Assembly: GCA_030998015.1 (NCBI GenBank)
Contig: JARWMV010000234.1
Location: 806,001-870,000, forward strand
Length of the DNA: 64,000 bases
Direction of reading: 5' to 3'
Source: Ceratorhiza oryzae-sativae
Lineage: Eukaryota; Basidiomycota; Agaricomycetes; Cantharellales; Ceratobasidiaceae
In this document: piece after piece, positions 12,801 to 23,326 of the stretch
Numbering within the stretch: position 1 is the first letter of the stretch
How the letters are laid out: the number at the start of each line of letters is the position of its first letter
Notes under the pieces: model-generated
Told to the model about the DNA's origin: nothing
Databases searched by the model: none
The model's input: only the letters and a program-made list of their open reading frames with translations
Position numbers and translations under genes: made by a program

Positions 12801-13435
12801 CACCAGCGTTCTACGATTACCTGAAGGGGGCCCGCCCTGTTGACTGGACCGGACCTGGCTATATCAAGGATGATGGAACTTTGGTATTTGGCCATGAGGT
12901 AAAATTTCGGGTGTATTTGCGTCCCCTCAGGAGAGTTACTAAATGCCTTCATGTCTAGTACACCCTTGACTCACCTGTGCCTTTCTGGAGCTTCGGCCAT
13001 GGGCTGTCATACACGACATTCCAGTACTCTGGACTCAAATTCTCTAAACCCACTCTCAGTTCCGGTGACACGCTCGTTGTGACCGTTAATGTGAAGAATA
13101 CTGGAGCTCGTGCAGGAAAGGAGGTAGTACAGGTAAAGATCATACACCGGGTGGCCTCCAATGGGGCAGTGGCTAACAGGGCTATTTCACCCAACATCTA
13201 GATTTACATGACCGATGTTGTCAGCTCAGTAGTCACGCCCGTTCAATCTTTGCAGGGCTTCGCCAAGGTCGACCTTGCTCCAGGCGAGTCAAAAACGGTA
13301 TCGATATCTATTCCGGTGCAAAATCTGGCTGTCTGGAATCTCCAGAATAAATTTGTTGTAGAACCAGGCAAGTTCACAGTACGAGTCGGAACCAGCCAGG
13401 CTGTGTATTTGAATGGCACCGTCACTGTCCAGTAG
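9815..13435 (+). CDS. Secreted GH3 beta-glucosidase
   Basis: Glycoside hydrolase family 3 enzyme that removes terminal beta-D-glucose from cello-oligosaccharides or glucans outside the cell. More than ten short introns interrupt the gene (first one 10126-10180). The signal peptide ends near MALAQG and is followed by a Ser/Thr-rich linker. The catalytic GH3 N-domain starts at RVKDLLSRMTIEEKVAQI. It includes GIPAMFQSEGL, then PVVDLSRELRWGRVEENFGED, TCKHFAAFG, and the nucleophile Asp in YWVVSDAGSV. The (alpha/beta)6 sandwich domain follows (ERESIVLLENHNNILPL, SDVAVVAVGTWS, FGDYNPSG). The end is a fibronectin III-like domain (FSFGHGLSYTTF-type motif seen as FWSFGHGLSYTTFQYS, then VQSLQGFAKVDLAPGES). 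It stops at 13435 with no gap in the family architecture. The exact sugar specificity cannot be read from sequence; SDAGS replaces the commoner SDW. Confidence 0.93.
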
Positions 13436-13495
13436 ACGCACTGTGTTGTTGAATATGTAGTTTCCCAGCGTGTAACTATACATTGAAGGCCTCAA

Positions 13496-15885
13496 TCAGA
13501 AGCTGCTGTTCAAGTCAACCCGCAAACGAGTTTGAAAAACGTCAGTATTGCCTTCAAGCCTTAACAGCCTGGTGGAGATATTATCCAACAAACAGATGAA
13601 TCGTGTTAGCTGGATATCGGGCAGCCAAAAGCAGGATGATACGCACTCGTCAAACATGAGTATTGCGCGTTCGTCACGCGGGATGCTCCTATACAGAGCA
13701 ATTTCTTCCATCGTCAGACCATCCAAGCCGTATGCCTTTGCTCGAAAGTTTAACCGGGATAGAGTCGAGGGGGGCGGCAACGATCGAGTATTCTCAGGTC
13801 TTTCAGTTACTTGTCCGCCGGGTATGGAGTGGGCACTATGGATGAGTGCGTATGATTCGATTCCCGCGGTAATAATCAAGGGTAAAGATGGGTGAGTGGC
13901 TGCCGTATTGATGATTGACTTATGACCTATTCAATCATGAGAATATTGCTGAAGATGAATAATAGAAAATTGACTGACCACCCAGACGAAAAGCTGGCTC
14001 CGAGAGGTTGTAAGGGGTGGTAACGACTTGGGAGTTACCGGGAATAGTAAAACCTATGTGGACGGTAACACATAGCCATCAAACCCACAGAGCGAGGGAA
14101 CGCAAGCTTAGCCTAGCCATTCTGCAACTCATGACCGTATGCACATACCAATGCTGTCTCCGCATGGCCCAGACATCCATTTGCTCTTTTCGTAAGAACA
14201 TCTTTTGGATTTTAACTCATCCCACGAAGGGACAACCCAGGCGTATGCACGGAAGTCATCGGAGCCCGCACAGTATATCGAGTCTTCTGGAAGACCCATA
14301 CCTACCCCTCCAAATGATCCATGCTGCGGTAATGAGGAAGGAAGCATCGACCAGGAGTGTGAGCCTACCACTCACTGCTCGGTTGCGTTTGAACGCTATC
14401 GTCGCGTACCCACCTTGACAGTGCAGCTATTCGCATATGATTGACCTCCCGGGGGGATGGATTCGCTACTCGACTCAGGAAGGACGCCGCATTGGGCGAT
14501 CGGGAACACTTCAAACGTGTCGTACACTACCGGCACGTAGCCCTTTGAACTCCGAATGACGAGAGCAGTGTGCCGGATTAACAAGCCGACTTACTTTGAG
14601 TGTGAGAGCCATCTGCTTTCCGTCAGAGGTGAAAGCTATGCTTGATGGTTCGGGAGCACAGCTCGAATATGAACCTGGCTTCGAGATCCAGGTAGCATAC
14701 TAATACATGTTAGAATTGGGACAGGACGGAGCCTAATTCGTATTTCTCACACGTTGTAAAACAATTTTGGGGTCCTCGACGGGATCGATTGACGCAGAAA
14801 ATGCCATCCGTGAGTCCATCAGACTAGCAAGGGGCTATTAGGACATTACGAATAATGTATTTCGCATCCCCGAGAAATAGGAAAGGGTGTTGCACCACAC
14901 GCACCTGACGTTGCCATCCGCTTGTGCCACTATGAAAGAATGACCCGCGCCCATTACAGGACACCACTGCGCATCGTTGATCTCGGAGTTGCGGACAAGA
15001 AGGCCCTCCATAGAAGGTAGTGCCCCAGCTCCAGGGCTCCTGAAGTCATGGAGTCGGACTAGCCCTTCATCATCGGCAGTGATAACGAGACTTGGGTGCG
15101 TTGGGTGTGTAGAGACCGAGTAAGTAATAGACTGTAAAAGTTTACTTCCAATTAGGCTAGTTCCGGGAATGACAATAAAACAGGGACGCACTTCGTACCC
15201 ACGACTATGCTCGGTCCTGATCCCCTGGCCAAGCTCAGCCGTTTCGAGAGCGCAAATTGAGGTTGTGTGGCCTGAGCCACCAAGCGCGCAACTTCGTGAT
15301 GACCCCGAGAATAACCGGGCAGTGTCATGTTCAACTAGATGTCCAGAGGTGCCTGTTCTAAATCAAGTTCGATCAAGTAAATCGAGGACGATGAGTTGAT
15401 TGTCCATACGAGTATATTTTGTCGTTGGACGCATTGAAAGCCAGCGCTAGTATGTTTCTCCTCTGTGGGCACGATGAGCCTGAATGTCCACGGTATGGCG
15501 GCGCGGGGCGTACTGGTTCCGTAGTGAATTTGGCTACTGGCGTCGAACAAACTTGGAGAAATTCATGAAACGTATCCCACAGGCACAAATTTGTATCTGA
15601 TGTTTAACATCCGCGTGGCCATAAGACACATTGCGTTGATGGGGTTAATGGATATACAGACCATCGCCGGCCGAAGCCATCCACCGTCCATCACCTTTTG
15701 AAAATGCGATCGCGTTAACACAGGAAGTGTGTGTTCTAAGTGTTCTGAACCCCACCGGCGATAGACAATTAGCGTCCGATTTAGTCCAGACTGGACGCTT
15801 ACTTGGAGTAAGGAAATCCGTCAGAAAGCTTTTTGAGTAGGAGTGTCTCTAATTTACGGTGAGTGGCCAAGGGCGACAACTCCAT
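13496..15885 (-). CDS. WD40-repeat protein (DCAF5-like layout)
   Basis: Multi-exon minus-strand gene read from ATG 15885 (MELSPLATHRKLETLL). The first WD repeat is clear: LRTHTSCVNAIAFSKGDGRW, MASAGDD, then LCLWDTFHEF, with introns about 15782-15727 and 15674-15600. Further repeats are ILALAFNASNDKIYSYG (15470-15400), SVSTHPTHPSLVITADDEGLVRLHDFRS (near 15120-15040) and AGSDDFRAYAWVVPSWDEL (14290-14220). The C-terminal stretch YGLDGLTMEEIALYRSIPRDE (13760-13690) resembles the tail of fungal WD proteins related to DDB1-CUL4-associated factors 5/6/8. Such proteins form beta-propeller substrate receptors of CUL4 ligases; that role is inference here. Stop at 13496 is 60 bases from the GH3 stop (tail to tail). 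Internal exon borders between 15330 and 13900 were not all resolved. Confidence 0.72.
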
Positions 15886-17145
15886 AAGGCAAACCTTCAA
15901 TTAGAGGTCAAGTTTCACGGCAATGGCCACGCGAGACACGTCGCGATTGGGGCGCAATTCAATTACATCTGCCACATGCAACCACGTGGGCTGCCATGAC
16001 TGATATGATTTACCAATACTTGAAATACACAATTACAAAGTTGCCCCCGTTTAGGATAACCAGATTGCTAACGTCGGATACACCGATAGTCCGAATAATG
16101 GTGAGTGAAAGACCCATAGTTTTTCCGGCCTTCATCTTGAACAAGTCCGATCTCGCGCCATAGTGAATTGAACGGAAATTCTGGAGTATCTGTATGAAAA
16201 CTGCCAAAGGGATGAGCTGTCATCCAGCACACGAAAATGATAAGCATATAAATGAATTTCGTTCAATAAGCCGATGAAGGCTATTACCAGGTTTCTTCAA
16301 TGATTTCTTAATCACTTGGAATTTCTCGAGTTAGTGTGTGCCGCTCGTGGCTGAGTGGTGGCAGATCAACAATACGCTCTCATTGTCGATGCTACGGGGT
16401 CTAAAGTGTGTGTGAGAGTAGTGCGCTATGCGAATCGCGCATGATACAAAACTCGGCTAACTAAATCTATGGATTGCGAACGTGCCTGCATTGCCTGGAA
16501 GTTTCTGATTCTATGGATGTACCCAAACCACGGCCAAGCGAAGCGTGTCCAAAGGTTTGCTACGGGAGAGTGGGGTGGTGGTTCATGTGGCACAAAAGCG
16601 GCTATTACCTCCCAACGCGATTAAAAACAAAGCAGTAGGCTACGCTAGCCGTACTCGCAGAACGTGATTAAGTCGAGCGCATAAAGGAAACTAGTTTGGC
16701 CGAGCTCCTTAATGACCAATGGCCGAGAACTGAGGCCCGTACCCATCACACGAGGTATGAAACCCACTGACCTGGCACGTTCGGAGGTGCATAACCAAGG
16801 CTTGTGCAAGGGTTGCATGCGGTCCGAGATCCAGGGGGGAAAGCGTTATTTGAGAGTTGGCACCAGGGGTTCTGAAGCGGTGACTTGACAGCGATCAGGT
16901 ATTCAAGCCTCGGTTATGGGACAGAGATAGCATGGATACCAAGGTTTTTGGTAGAGAGCCACAATCCAGAATATTTTCTGGCAGTAAATCTCATGTGGCC
17001 GCTCTATTTTAGCCTAGAGCAGCCTTTCAAGTATGTTTAGGATTCTGGAGAGGTGTCAGAGTTCGCTGCACTCGGTACCCCTCAGGCAGTCGTGGCCTAA
17101 CGTGCTGCGGAGAGATAGATATTAAGGCCGAACATTGAGTAGAGA
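15886..17145. other. intergenic, no gene recognised
   Basis: Upstream of the WD40 gene. Only short open frames without family signals occur (for example 16010-16207 minus). A string resembling a Pol III A box (TGGCTGAGTGG near 16348) lacks a matching B box, so no tRNA is called. No tandem repeats or transposon ends were seen. Confidence 0.4.
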
Positions 17146-17385
17146 TTAGGAGTTACCATCGCCGAGTATCAGAGTAGAGGATGCGAGACATGATTGACAC
17201 AAACGAAGCTCCGGTGGGCGAACTGAGCGAGATGCGCAGCACCAGTTGTTGTTGCGCACAGCAGCTGTAGTGGTTAGGAGATAGACGTAAAGCCCAGACA
17301 CGACGATCCCGCAGCAATCCACGCGTGGCGGTGATGAATTTGAAAACGCCGATCCTCCTCTAACAGGTCCTTTACTTTTCGCCAT
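17146..17385 (-). CDS. small hypothetical protein
   Basis: Open frame from ATG 17385 (MAKSKGPVRGGSAFSNSS) to a stop at 17146, about 79 codons, with a Cys-containing hydrophobic stretch in the middle. It could be the first exon of a spliced minus-strand gene, or not a gene. I recognise no family. It sits head-to-head with the proline-rich gene at 17776. Confidence 0.25.
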   Translation of the reverse strand: MAKSKGPVRGGSAFSNSSPPRVDCCGIVVSGLYVYLLTTTAAVRNNNWCCASRSVRPPELRLCQSCLASSTLILGDGNS

Positions 17386-17487
17386 CAACTCATGTACTGG
17401 AAAGAGCGTGATGTTCAGCTATCCCATTATCGAAAACCCGGGGTGCTTATTCCGGATGTCACTCGAATTTGTTGCCTGCGGGTGGGG

Positions 17488-17493
17488 TATAAG
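17488..17493 (+). promoter_or_regulatory. TATA-like element upstream of 17776 gene
   Basis: GGGGTATAAGTACC context 283 bases before the ATG at 17776, followed by a long pyrimidine-rich tract (17520-17640) of the kind that precedes fungal transcription starts. Plausible core promoter; position is by eye. Confidence 0.3.
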
Positions 17494-17775
17494 TACCCAG
17501 CGCTGTCGGGTTTGGCAGACAGCGCCCTCAGCTCTCCGCCATCCCCTTTATACGTTCCAGCTTATATTCCTCATTCTCGTTCTGCTCTTATACGAGGTGC
17601 AAAAAAAAAACGGTTCAGGTCATTAACTCTTCCCTTGCCGTTTGTGTTTGTGTGACACTTTTTCATATAGATCGTCTACTCTTCGATTGTTCATAAACCC
17701 TCGTCTCTTTGGCCTCCACAGGTCTACCGGTATGTTTTACTGTCCAGATATTCAGGGTGACATCCTTGACCAGGC

Positions 17776-18846
17776 ATGATAGACTCCGAAGCAACTATGC
17801 GCGACTACCGCCGAATGTTGTACCGCCTGGACTTGGCCACTCCATATCAGTCAATCCCTGCTCTCCTCCAACATTTTATGGACGCATCACCCTATAACGG
17901 GGTAATTGAGATGCGACTGGTTACTACTCCCGTGGCGAGCACGAGCGATCCTAACATACCAGGGACTGAAACTCGAACAAGCAGATCCTCGCCCACGCCG
18001 TTCCCCGAAAGCGGCTCCGGAGCCAACTCGCCTCCTAGCAGCCAACAGGTTCAAAGCGTGCGAAATCTCCCTTCGAGTACAATGGTATCGTTCCAGCGGG
18101 AGGGGAGCGATATTTACGCTGTAGCTCTATACGGCACCCCCAGCTCATTTAGGAGTGGGAGCGATTCGCGAGGGCCAACAATGCAGTCGGGAGGCTCTGC
18201 CCCAAGCTCGCGAGCGTATGCTAGCGGCACCGTAACACCGTCACACCAGGGGGGAGATTATGCGTTCGATCCGTTATTTGCATTCGCACCCTCCGATATT
18301 TCTTCTAGTCATTCGCTTCCTGTACGGCCCGCGTCGGCGATCTCGCACGTAGCTGCCGCCTACCCAACTCCGCCCCCAGTGACCAAGCGCGGCAGACAAG
18401 CCCCGCCTCGCCCAATCTCTCCTCCGTTTATGTTCCCCCACCCTCAGGCCAGCCTACGCCCTCCACCTCCGCCGGTCGTACGCAAGCGCTTCCCTCCTCG
18501 CACAACTCTGATATGGGCTTTTGTTCCTCTGGTTCAACGGTACCTCGCTGCTGGAGCCAGCACTCTTCTCTTTGAGTGTCGTAGCTTTACCACGCCACCT
18601 TCTCCATACTCATCTTATGCCAACGAAGACCCGTCGATGGATATTGTCACCCGTGGCGGCCCATACAAGCGGATGGTCGGTTACGTTGGGCGGCTATTTG
18701 ATGGCGGGCTCGCAGTCTATGAGCTGGCTGACAGCGTGGCAGCCACAGCCGCCATGGACAGTGTCATGCTCATGGGCATGGCAGGCGTTGAGGCTGTAGG
18801 GAGAAACCCAGCAATAGCCGAGCGAAGCATTCTCCAAGGTCGGTGA
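17776..18846 (+). CDS. proline-rich hypothetical protein
   Basis: Uninterrupted 356-codon frame from ATG 17776. Residues 1-50 look folded (MRDYRRMLYRLDLATPYQSI, ALLQHFMDASPYNG). Residues 55-240 are Ser/Pro/Gly-rich and disordered, with PPRP and RPPPPPVV runs that could bind SH3 or WW domains. Residues 240-356 return to ordered character (LIWAFVPLVQRYLAAGASTLLFECRSF; then GYVGRLFDGGLAVYELADSVAATAAMDSV). No domain recognised. A 5' non-coding exon is possible because the ATG is preceded by a good acceptor-like pyrimidine tract. Confidence 0.6.
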   Translation: MIDSEATMRDYRRMLYRLDLATPYQSIPALLQHFMDASPYNGVIEMRLVTTPVASTSDPNIPGTETRTSRSSPTPFPESGSGANSPPSSQQVQSVRNLPSSTMVSFQREGSDIYAVALYGTPSSFRSGSDSRGPTMQSGGSAPSSRAYASGTVTPSHQGGDYAFDPLFAFAPSDISSSHSLPVRPASAISHVAAAYPTPPPVTKRGRQAPPRPISPPFMFPHPQASLRPPPPPVVRKRFPPRTTLIWAFVPLVQRYLAAGASTLLFECRSFTTPPSPYSSYANEDPSMDIVTRGGPYKRMVGYVGRLFDGGLAVYELADSVAATAAMDSVMLMGMAGVEAVGRNPAIAERSILQGR

Positions 18847-20152
18847 AGTGCAGTGTAGATCGTTGCACTTGGGGAGTCAGCCACAATTATCGCGTAATCT
18901 GACAAGGTGAATTAGAACGGCAACAATTTTCTTCAATCCTTGATGGACATGAGATGACACTACGATTTATTCTTTGCTAGAGTGTACATTATGTTATCTT
19001 TCTCGTTCGCCTTTTTCGTATACCAAACCATTGTTTCTGTGCTTCCATATATGCGCAGCCTGGCTACTAACTTCATGTTATATGCGGCTATTTGTATTGG
19101 TTAATATTGTCTTTGTTTTTTGACTGTATAGACAGAGCATACCGTAATATAGCGGCCTTCTCAATACTAAACCACTCGGGAACTGAGAACGAATGCTCTC
19201 TGAGCCAAACAAATTTGTGCTAGTTCATCGAAGGAATTATAGTTACCAGCCAAACGGTCATGATGGCGTGGCGTCTTGGTGCCTCGTGCATCGAAATGGG
19301 ATGTGCTCCCAATCGGGCTACATATATCACACGTCACAGCTTATGACTGTGGGTCACTTGTTAATTTACCTCACTCAAAAATACATAGCGTCCAAAAACA
19401 TACTCCAACAATACCGTGAGCCTCGCGCCTATTCAATACTGTTCGGTTCTCCTCCTTACATACTGCCACTGTCGACCGAACTGGAGCCGAAATTGTCATT
19501 AACCGAGGTACAATGGTGTGCCCCCTCTTTTTTCCTCACAGTTAGTTAACGACAAAGGTCCAAATGACGGCGTAGTCTCCCGATTAGACGCTGAAAGCTT
19601 CACAGAAAATAAGGCCAATCTCCCACGGATGCAACAAGTGATGGGAGCCGAGTGGGACGCTCGCAAGGGTCTCGAGTAGCGCATGCATACCTGCAGGTCA
19701 GGATTGAATCAACGATCCTTGTTATCCAACGGATGTATGCGTTGCAAGACCGTCCCAATGTTCCGGAGCAAGTGTGATAAGCTGATGCGGCAAAATTCCT
19801 CTGCGCCAATGTATAGGTTTCACGAGACACGGGATTTTGGAGGACTTTGAAAATGGACATAGTGCTCATCGGCGCCCTGCGTATTGGATATAAGCGTTGC
19901 CCGTCGCACAATCACGGAGCGCGTACGGGGCAACTGATGACGCGTGTTGGATTGCATGATCCACTACTTTGCCAACGGGCAAGTGACTGAGGGAAGTGCA
20001 TTTAGCTGTGACGTCGATCAACTGGTTTCGGCAGCACCAAGCGCTAGGAACTCAGCGTTGTTGTTTTCAATGAGGCATTGGAGGGGAAGGCTAACGGCCT
20101 TGGGTGTTTCGGGGAAACAATATGGTTGAAGAATCTTAGGTTAGGCTTTCAG
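18847..20152. other. intergenic, no gene recognised
   Basis: AT-rich 3' flank of the proline-rich gene, including long T-rich strings (18960-19130). Short open frames at 19193-19549 (plus) and 19600-19911 (minus) have no motifs. No RNA gene or repeat recognised. Confidence 0.35.
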
Positions 20153-20629
20153 TCAGCTGTTTAGATGTATAAATCCGGTAATTCGGCGGCAGAGGGTTCC
20201 AAGAGCAGTCAAGGCAGGCGAAACTATCATCCCAAGAAAGCTGATCGACGTAAAGTGGCTACATGGTTCCGTGTCATTCACCGCCGATGCCAAACCCCCG
20301 GCAATGCTCCACAGTGCGTGCTCGCCTATGTTAGAAGAAAGTTTGAGGCGACGGAGATCTTCGAACTTGATTCCGGACACAGCATTCAGATAGTGGCAGG
20401 ATATTTTGTGGCTGAAGTCTACGGAAGGGACACGGGTGTCAGCAAGCCAGTAAAAAGCGGGCCAACGCGGGATCAGATGCTTGGGTATGATCAACTGTGC
20501 AAGCGGCCAAGCTAAGATTGTGATATATGCAAGCCAACTCAATGCACGTGAATTGAAAAGTTCTTGTACTTGTGTGAGGGCACCCTGTGTTTGCGTGAAC
20601 CTGGATTCGATGTTCGTAAACCATTCCAT
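20153..20629 (-). CDS. hypothetical membrane protein
   Basis: Frame from ATG 20629 (MEWFTNIESRFTQTQGALTQ) of 158 codons. It has an amphipathic N-terminus and one good hydrophobic segment (LAYITILAWPLAQLIIP). A second moderately hydrophobic region lies near the end (ISFLGMIVSPALTALG). No family recognised. Internal introns are possible, and coding character falls off after the first ~70 residues, so the 3' part may be wrong. Confidence 0.3.
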   Translation of the reverse strand: MEWFTNIESRFTQTQGALTQVQELFNSRALSWLAYITILAWPLAQLIIPKHLIPRWPAFYWLADTRVPSVDFSHKISCHYLNAVSGIKFEDLRRLKLSSNIGEHALWSIAGGLASAVNDTEPCSHFTSISFLGMIVSPALTALGTLCRRITGFIHLNS

Positions 20630-21592
20630 GGGCTAGGAATAGAGCATCATCAACCAGTCATGGCCCCCAGGACCCTGGTGGGTAATCCCTTGTGACACCT
20701 TTTGAGATGCAACGCAGCGCTGATTGCATGGATAATGTTCCACGATGTGCCTAGCTTTGTACTTCATTCTTGGCTTCGTTCAAGCAGCCAACGCTATATC
20801 AAATATTGCCTTTTAACATGACTCTTATTGTAGCTAGCTTGATATCCGATGAATATCATAGCTGTGCAAACGGGCTATCCAGCTTGGTGACCATGTGTGT
20901 TCTCGTGGAGTCGAGCAACTAGGAGCATATTGGGTTTGAGGTTTTGATTTATCATGGGGTAAATCGAATAAAGCAAGACCGGTGTGCTGGTGGGACGCCG
21001 AATGGGAATGATCTAATGGGCGGAGGTTGAAGATTTGCCATGAGCGAAAACGTCGGCAAAATGTTGAACAAGGCAAATTGGTCGCATACATAACATGCCG
21101 ACGGATGCAATTGATCGGGACTAGATTTTGCAGCCTGATACTGCGGGCGGAGAGTGGTACAGAGCACTAACATCCTATTCCTTTGAACAGCATTGAATGG
21201 CTGTTGATCAATCAAGCGAAGGTTACTTCGTAAACCCGTGGATCGCGCCATTGATTCACAAAGTAAGTGTGGGTTGAATCGCGGGGCTTACAGTGTTGGG
21301 AATGTTAGCGGCTGTTCTAAAATTACTTCAGGTTTGTGATGGAGTCTTCAATTTGTTATACTGGGTAGCATTGCCGTGGGATATTTCCACGTGATATGAA
21401 TTCCCTGAACATCCAACGTATCCTGAAGATGAGTGACAAGGAATTTATTTGTCCTTCGTAATCGCTATGAGATCACAGTTGCAGTTTATTATTAGTTACG
21501 TATACCATACACAGCAAGACATACAACCAAACAGCGGACACTAACGAAACAACTATACCTCCAGCACGCCAGGAATCAAGGAAACGCAGGCT
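20630..21592. other. intergenic, no gene recognised
   Basis: Between the hypothetical gene and the ING gene. The minus-strand frame 20952-21251 has no family signal. The last ~120 bases (21470-21592) are probably the 3' UTR of the ING gene. No repeats noted. Confidence 0.35.
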
Positions 21593-23149
21593 CTACTTGA
21601 CAGATCGCCCTCTCTTGACTCCACCAGCGCCTTTGCCTCTTCCGCGCCCTCCTCGGGCTGGCTTAGTGCCGTTAGTAGTAGTATTAGTATTCGGCGTGTC
21701 GTTTCCGTTACCGGACGTGTCTGCATTGGCCTTTCGAGTGGCGTCTTCACGGCATCGATCGCAGTACCATTTCTCTGTGTTTAGCGGCTTTGTTATACCA
21801 ACGCAAGCTAGGTGGAACTATAGCAGTGAACGCGTCAGCATTGCTGAAGGCTTCACAGATAATATCACTTAGCGCACCCATTCGAATGGACATTCATCAT
21901 TATCGCAGGCGATCATTTCACCAAAACTAACCCGCTTGCAGGAGCAGTATAAAGGCTCCTCTGGGGGTCGGAATGAATGCTCCTCGTCATCGCTTGGGTG
22001 CGCTATAACCACATCCATTAGGCCGCTTGAATCGTCATGAGGGTTAACCGAATTATGCGAGTTATTTGCGTTCGCTGGCCCATTATTAGAGCGACGGGGC
22101 GGCTTGCGAGAACGTGAGTTGCTAGTGTGATGAGTTGCAGCTATTGCATCGTCATCTGTCCCATCATCATCGTCGTGGTGGCGCTATATGTGACGGTTTT
22201 AGAGTATAAACATTGAAGCCAATTTGAAATGCCTGCTTACGCCATTGTGATGTCCATAGCCATTCTCATAGAAACCATTTGCAGCGTGGTGGTTCGAGTG
22301 TGTGGCCGCTCCAAAGCTTCGTAGACTATCAGAGGGTGAAAGGGCGCGATTCTGCACGGGGCTACGAACACGATGTTAGTAAACGAAACCGGGGTAAGCT
22401 TAAACACAGCCTACGGTTTGCGTTTTGGAGGAGCACGGCCATTGCCCACGCTATAGACACCACCCCCATTGACGGGCCGACCCTCGCCAACACGCCTTCT
22501 TTTGTGAGGGCTCGGAGCTGAAGTGTGCTCGAGAGCAGGTGCGACGTGTGGGAATGTTGTTCGCCGAGCATGGCTGGTAGGGTCGAAATCAGAGCCGTTG
22601 GCACAATGAGCGGCAGGCGGAGCAACCAGCGACATGGTTTTGAGTACGGTGTGGATATGTGTTTGATGGGCAGCAAGCTAAGTGTCACCGAATTTCGTGG
22701 ACTTAGCTATTGCAAGGTAGCAGGGAACCAACACAGCACTCACATTTTCGGCAGCTATCCCAGCCACGCGAATTTTATCTTCGCCTCCCATCTTGAGGTG
22801 GGATGCCGCATCTGCGATTTCTCGTAGTAGAAATAACCTAGAGGCGGGAGTGGCGGTTGGATCTTGAAGGAGGGACGTAAGTGTGGTTATTTTGCTAGTA
22901 ATTGCGTTGATCGAAGCTGTAAGGATGGTTGGTAGCTAGATCAGCAACTTGGCACTACCAATGGAAGCGAAGAGAGAAGATTCGGTGAAAGAGATACGTA
23001 CTCCGCAAGACTGCATCTAGCTCCCTGAGATCGCTGAAACTTCGAGTCAGCTCGAGGGGGAGCGAGTCGAGCGAGTCGGTGTAATCGGCTAGGAGCGCGA
23101 AGACGTGATTCGAGTCGGGTGTTGGGCCGCTTGTATAGGTTCCATTCAT
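21593..23149 (-). CDS. ING-family PHD-finger chromatin protein
   Basis: Subunit-type protein of histone acetyltransferase or deacetylase complexes (Yng1/Yng2/Pho23 group); the PHD finger reads H3K4 methylation. The start ATG at 23149 opens the ING N-domain ([27 protein letters not shown]). After an intron it continues [15 protein letters not shown] and [18 protein letters not shown], a coiled-coil block. The middle is a low-complexity linker with a basic patch (SPHKRRR). The C-terminal PHD finger is C4HC3: [25 protein letters not shown], then [17 protein letters not shown] short basic Gly/Arg tail (GGRGRGKG) ends at the stop 21593. At least four introns. Which HAT/HDAC complex it belongs to is not decided. 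Confidence 0.85.
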
Positions 23150-23326
23150 GGTGTATTATCAGCCAATGGGGGCAATGTAGACCGTACTTTTGATGAGGAG
23201 CGTGCGACGAGGGGCGTAGTGGGCATCCACAAGTCGATTCCTCACGGGAGATGCGTCAGCAGGGACCCATGACCTAATCATAATAAGCGCCAGCAATCTA
23301 GTGTATATTTTTAATATCAACGTGTA

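Noticed and set aside
16340..16440. A-box-like TGGCTGAGTGG suggesting a tRNA
   Set aside because: No B box or acceptor stem follows within tRNA distance.
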